Source: Rhizobium viscosum (GTDB lineage Bacteria; Pseudomonadota; Alphaproteobacteria; Rhizobiales; Rhizobiaceae). Taken from it: DNA of 64,000 nt. The translations under genes and the position numbers were made by a program. Positions within the stretch are counted from its first letter, which is position 1; each line of letters starts with the position of its first letter. Below, piece by piece: positions 62,170 through 64,000 of the stretch. Location: positions 1,612,001-1,676,000 of the forward strand of contig NZ_JADBEC010000002.1 in assembly GCF_014873945.1 (NCBI RefSeq). Reading direction: 5' to 3'. Below the pieces are notes generated by a model. That model worked only from the letters and a program-made list of their open reading frames with translations, was not told where the DNA came from and did not search any database.

Positions 62170-63336
62170 ATGATTAGCAGTCAAGTGGACATTCGAAGCG
62201 GTGGGCATGCGCAGGCGCTTCGGCTGGTTTATGTTGTAACGGAAGATTGGTTTTTTGTAGCTCATTTTCTGCCGCTCGCTAGGGCGGCTCGAAAGGCTGG
62301 TTTTGAGATCGTCGTGGTCACCAGGGTAACTGCCCACGGAAAAGAAATAGAGGCCGAGGGCTTCAGGATAGTTCCCCTCGTTGCAGACCGAGCATCCTTC
62401 GGAGTCGTAAAGCTCCTATCGACGGTTATTCGGCTTCGCTCCATCCTCGCCGCAGAATCGCCAACCGTCGTGCATGCGATTGCCTTGAAATCAATCATTC
62501 TCAGTGGTCTTGCCGCGATCTTCGTGCGAAAGCCGGGCAAGGTGTTCTCGGTGACCGGTCTTGGATACCTTTGGAGCGACAGCCGACGTTTTCTTGGTCC
62601 ATTCAGATTGATCGTCCGTCAGATACTTCAGCTGATCAGTGATGGGCGAAAAGCAATTTTCACCTTCGAGAACGATGATGATTGCCGCGAGTTTCCAAAG
62701 CTCAAAAACAGGGTCGTAGTTGGTGGTTGGGGTATCAACTCAAGCGACATCGTCCCGCGTCTTGATCGACCGCAAGCTCCAATTCGTGTCGTATATCTCG
62801 GGCGGATGTTGAGAGCCAAAGGAATCGAACTCACCGTCCAGGCGGTGGAGCTGGCGAGAAAAAAGGCAGACATACAACTGGAGTTATGGGGAACGCCCGA
62901 TCCCGGCAATTTAACGAGTTTGACCGAGGAGGAGTTGCGCGATTTCTCGCTTAGAGACGGGATCAAATGGTGTGGTAGGGCTGGGGATATAGCAGAGACT
63001 TGGCACAGGGCGGACATCGCAATCTTGCTTTCTGAGCGCGAGGGGATGCCACGCTCACTCATAGAGGCTGCCGCCGCTGCGGTTCCGATGGTCGCATTTG
63101 ATGTTCCAGGATGCCGAGCCATTGTACGCCATGAACTGACTGGTTTTCTTCTTCCTAAAGATCACGTCGCAGCTGTTGCCGATGCTATCCTGATGTTAGC
63201 TCAGGACGATACGCTTCGCGAACGCATGGGGCTGGAAGCACGGAATGACTTTGAACAAAGGTTCTCGACCCACAGCGTTGTTCCCAAGATCATGGACTTG
63301 TATTTCGAGCTTGTTCGTCACCTCAAGATGCAGTAA
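62170..63336 (+). CDS. family 4-type glycosyltransferase
   Basis: A 388-aa GT-B enzyme: N-terminal domain VYVVTEDWFFVAHFLPLARA, AARKAGFEIVVVTR; C-terminal domain VYLGRMLRAKGIELTVQAVE and the donor-binding EREGMPRSLIEAAAAAVPMV (E-x-x-x-x-x-x-x-x-E-A pattern) followed by FDVPGCRAIVRHELTGFLLP. Consistent with sugar transfer in O-antigen assembly. Between wzt and the dehydratase, same strand. Confidence 0.9.
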   Translation: MISSQVDIRSGGHAQALRLVYVVTEDWFFVAHFLPLARAARKAGFEIVVVTRVTAHGKEIEAEGFRIVPLVADRASFGVVKLLSTVIRLRSILAAESPTVVHAIALKSIILSGLAAIFVRKPGKVFSVTGLGYLWSDSRRFLGPFRLIVRQILQLISDGRKAIFTFENDDDCREFPKLKNRVVVGGWGINSSDIVPRLDRPQAPIRVVYLGRMLRAKGIELTVQAVELARKKADIQLELWGTPDPGNLTSLTEEELRDFSLRDGIKWCGRAGDIAETWHRADIAILLSEREGMPRSLIEAAAAAVPMVAFDVPGCRAIVRHELTGFLLPKDHVAAVADAILMLAQDDTLRERMGLEARNDFEQRFSTHSVVPKIMDLYFELVRHLKMQ

Positions 63337-63377
63337 TTCCGCCTTCTGAGCATCACATATAGACCGAGAAGTTGACG

Positions 63378-64000
63378 ATGATTGATCTAAAACATTTTTA
63401 CCGCGGGCGAAATGTTCTCGTCACCGGCGCCGGCGGCTTTATCGGTAGCCACCTTGCTGAAGCCTTAGTAGAGGCCGGAGCAAACGTAACCGCGATGATA
63501 AAATATGGGTCGTCGTCTCATTGGGGAAATCTCGAACATGCCAGTCCCTCAACGAAGCGCTCGCTCGAAGTCGTCTCGGGGAACGTCGAAGATTCAGACT
63601 TCGTGATAAACGCTGTCAAAGGCAAGGACGTTGTTTTTCATCTCGCTGCGCTGATTGCCATCCCTTACTCCTACCTTGCACCCCGGAGCTACGTTCGAAC
63701 GAACGTTGAGGGCACATTGAATGTGGTTGAGGCTGCCCGTAGGCTCGGTACGAGCCGAGTGGTCCACACATCAACTTCCGAGGTTTACGGTACGGCAATC
63801 CGCGAACCGATCGACGAAGAGCATCCGCTTCAGGGACAATCCCCTTATTCTGCGTCAAAGATTGGTGCTGATAAGATCGCCGAAAGCTATTATCGTTCCT
63901 TCGCGACCCCCGTTGTTACTCTCAGGCCATTTAACACATTTGGTCCCCGCCAGTCGGCGCGTGCGTTCATTCCTACAATCATTTCTCAAGCGCTAACCCG
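63378..64000 (+). CDS. NAD-dependent nucleotide-sugar epimerase/dehydratase (5' part)
   Basis: The first 207 codons of an extended SDR enzyme running off the window: NVLVTGAGGFIGSHLAEALV with the dinucleotide loop, VVFHLAALIAIPYSYLAPRS, HTSTSEVYGTA, SPYSASKIGADKIAESYYRS with the catalytic Tyr-x-x-x-Lys, and LRPFNTFGPRQSARAFIPTI. Resembles UDP-GlcNAc 4,6-dehydratase/4-epimerase-like enzymes of LPS clusters. Function beyond that needs the missing C-terminus. Confidence 0.9.
   Translation, partial: MIDLKHFYRGRNVLVTGAGGFIGSHLAEALVEAGANVTAMIKYGSSSHWGNLEHASPSTKRSLEVVSGNVEDSDFVINAVKGKDVVFHLAALIAIPYSYLAPRSYVRTNVEGTLNVVEAARRLGTSRVVHTSTSEVYGTAIREPIDEEHPLQGQSPYSASKIGADKIAESYYRSFATPVVTLRPFNTFGPRQSARAFIPTIISQALT

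Overview
This window reads as a rhizobial chromosome or large replicon (Rhizobiaceae, probably Rhizobium). The evidence is high GC with alphaproteobacterial codon choice, a DUF992 secreted protein, a CueR/CopA copper module with YHS domains, treY behind an EcfG-type stress promoter (GGAAC-N16-CGTT), a PbpC/alpha-2-macroglobulin pair, IS66/IS6/IS110/IS630 debris and an O-antigen-type export cluster. No rRNA, tRNA or CRISPR array was seen.

Region 1 (about 0.8-33.7 kb) is a dense defence island. It carries two Thoeris systems, each a SIR2-SLOG ThsA with a TIR-like ThsB (1042-2957 on +; 16271-18185 on -). The second sits in an apparent seven-gene minus-strand operon (21305 to 15739): ThsB-like, three-part TIR, stand-alone SLOG, second TIR-like, ThsA, ThsB, short TIR. 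A second copy of the TIR+SLOG pair lies at 28327-30077. In all I count nine intact TIR or TIR-like genes, one ThsB relic, two SIR2-SLOG proteins and two free SLOG proteins. Interspersed are unrecognised or undescribed-looking cassettes: a subtilase with a small I9-like partner (4258-6008); an ART-like protein with a 599-aa protein (6394-8991); a three-gene operon ending in an 855-aa PIN-like protein (13809-9204, minus); and a DUF2235 hydrolase, subtilase and metallo-beta-lactamase operon (21580-25796). A decayed IS110, a disrupted HD-domain gene, a decayed membrane-protein gene and integrase relics (33.2-33.7 kb) mark turnover and the probable right edge.

Region 2 (33.7-37.3 kb) holds a RHH/ParE toxin-antitoxin pair with a readable promoter and operator, a truncated phosphotransferase-like gene, a DUF992 protein, a PIN-type toxin-antitoxin pair and a small acidic protein.

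Region 3 (37.3-53.1 kb) is core-like: cueR-copA, treY, pbpC with a giant alpha-2-macroglobulin, secreted msrA and a frameshifted response regulator under an EcfG promoter.

Region 4 (53.4-64 kb) is surface polysaccharide: an O-antigen ligase-like protein, an IS6/IS66/IS630 scrap heap (55.26-58.15 kb), then a GT2, rfbA, wzm/wzt-like ABC exporter, a GT4 and a nucleotide-sugar epimerase/dehydratase running off the right end.

Working model, inferred: TIR/ThsB proteins sense infection and make an ADP-ribose-type cyclic signal. SLOG domains, fused to SIR2 in ThsA or free beside TIR genes, would bind it, and the SIR2 domain would deplete NAD+. The free TIR+SLOG pair has no SIR2 partner of its own, so its output is unknown or shared.
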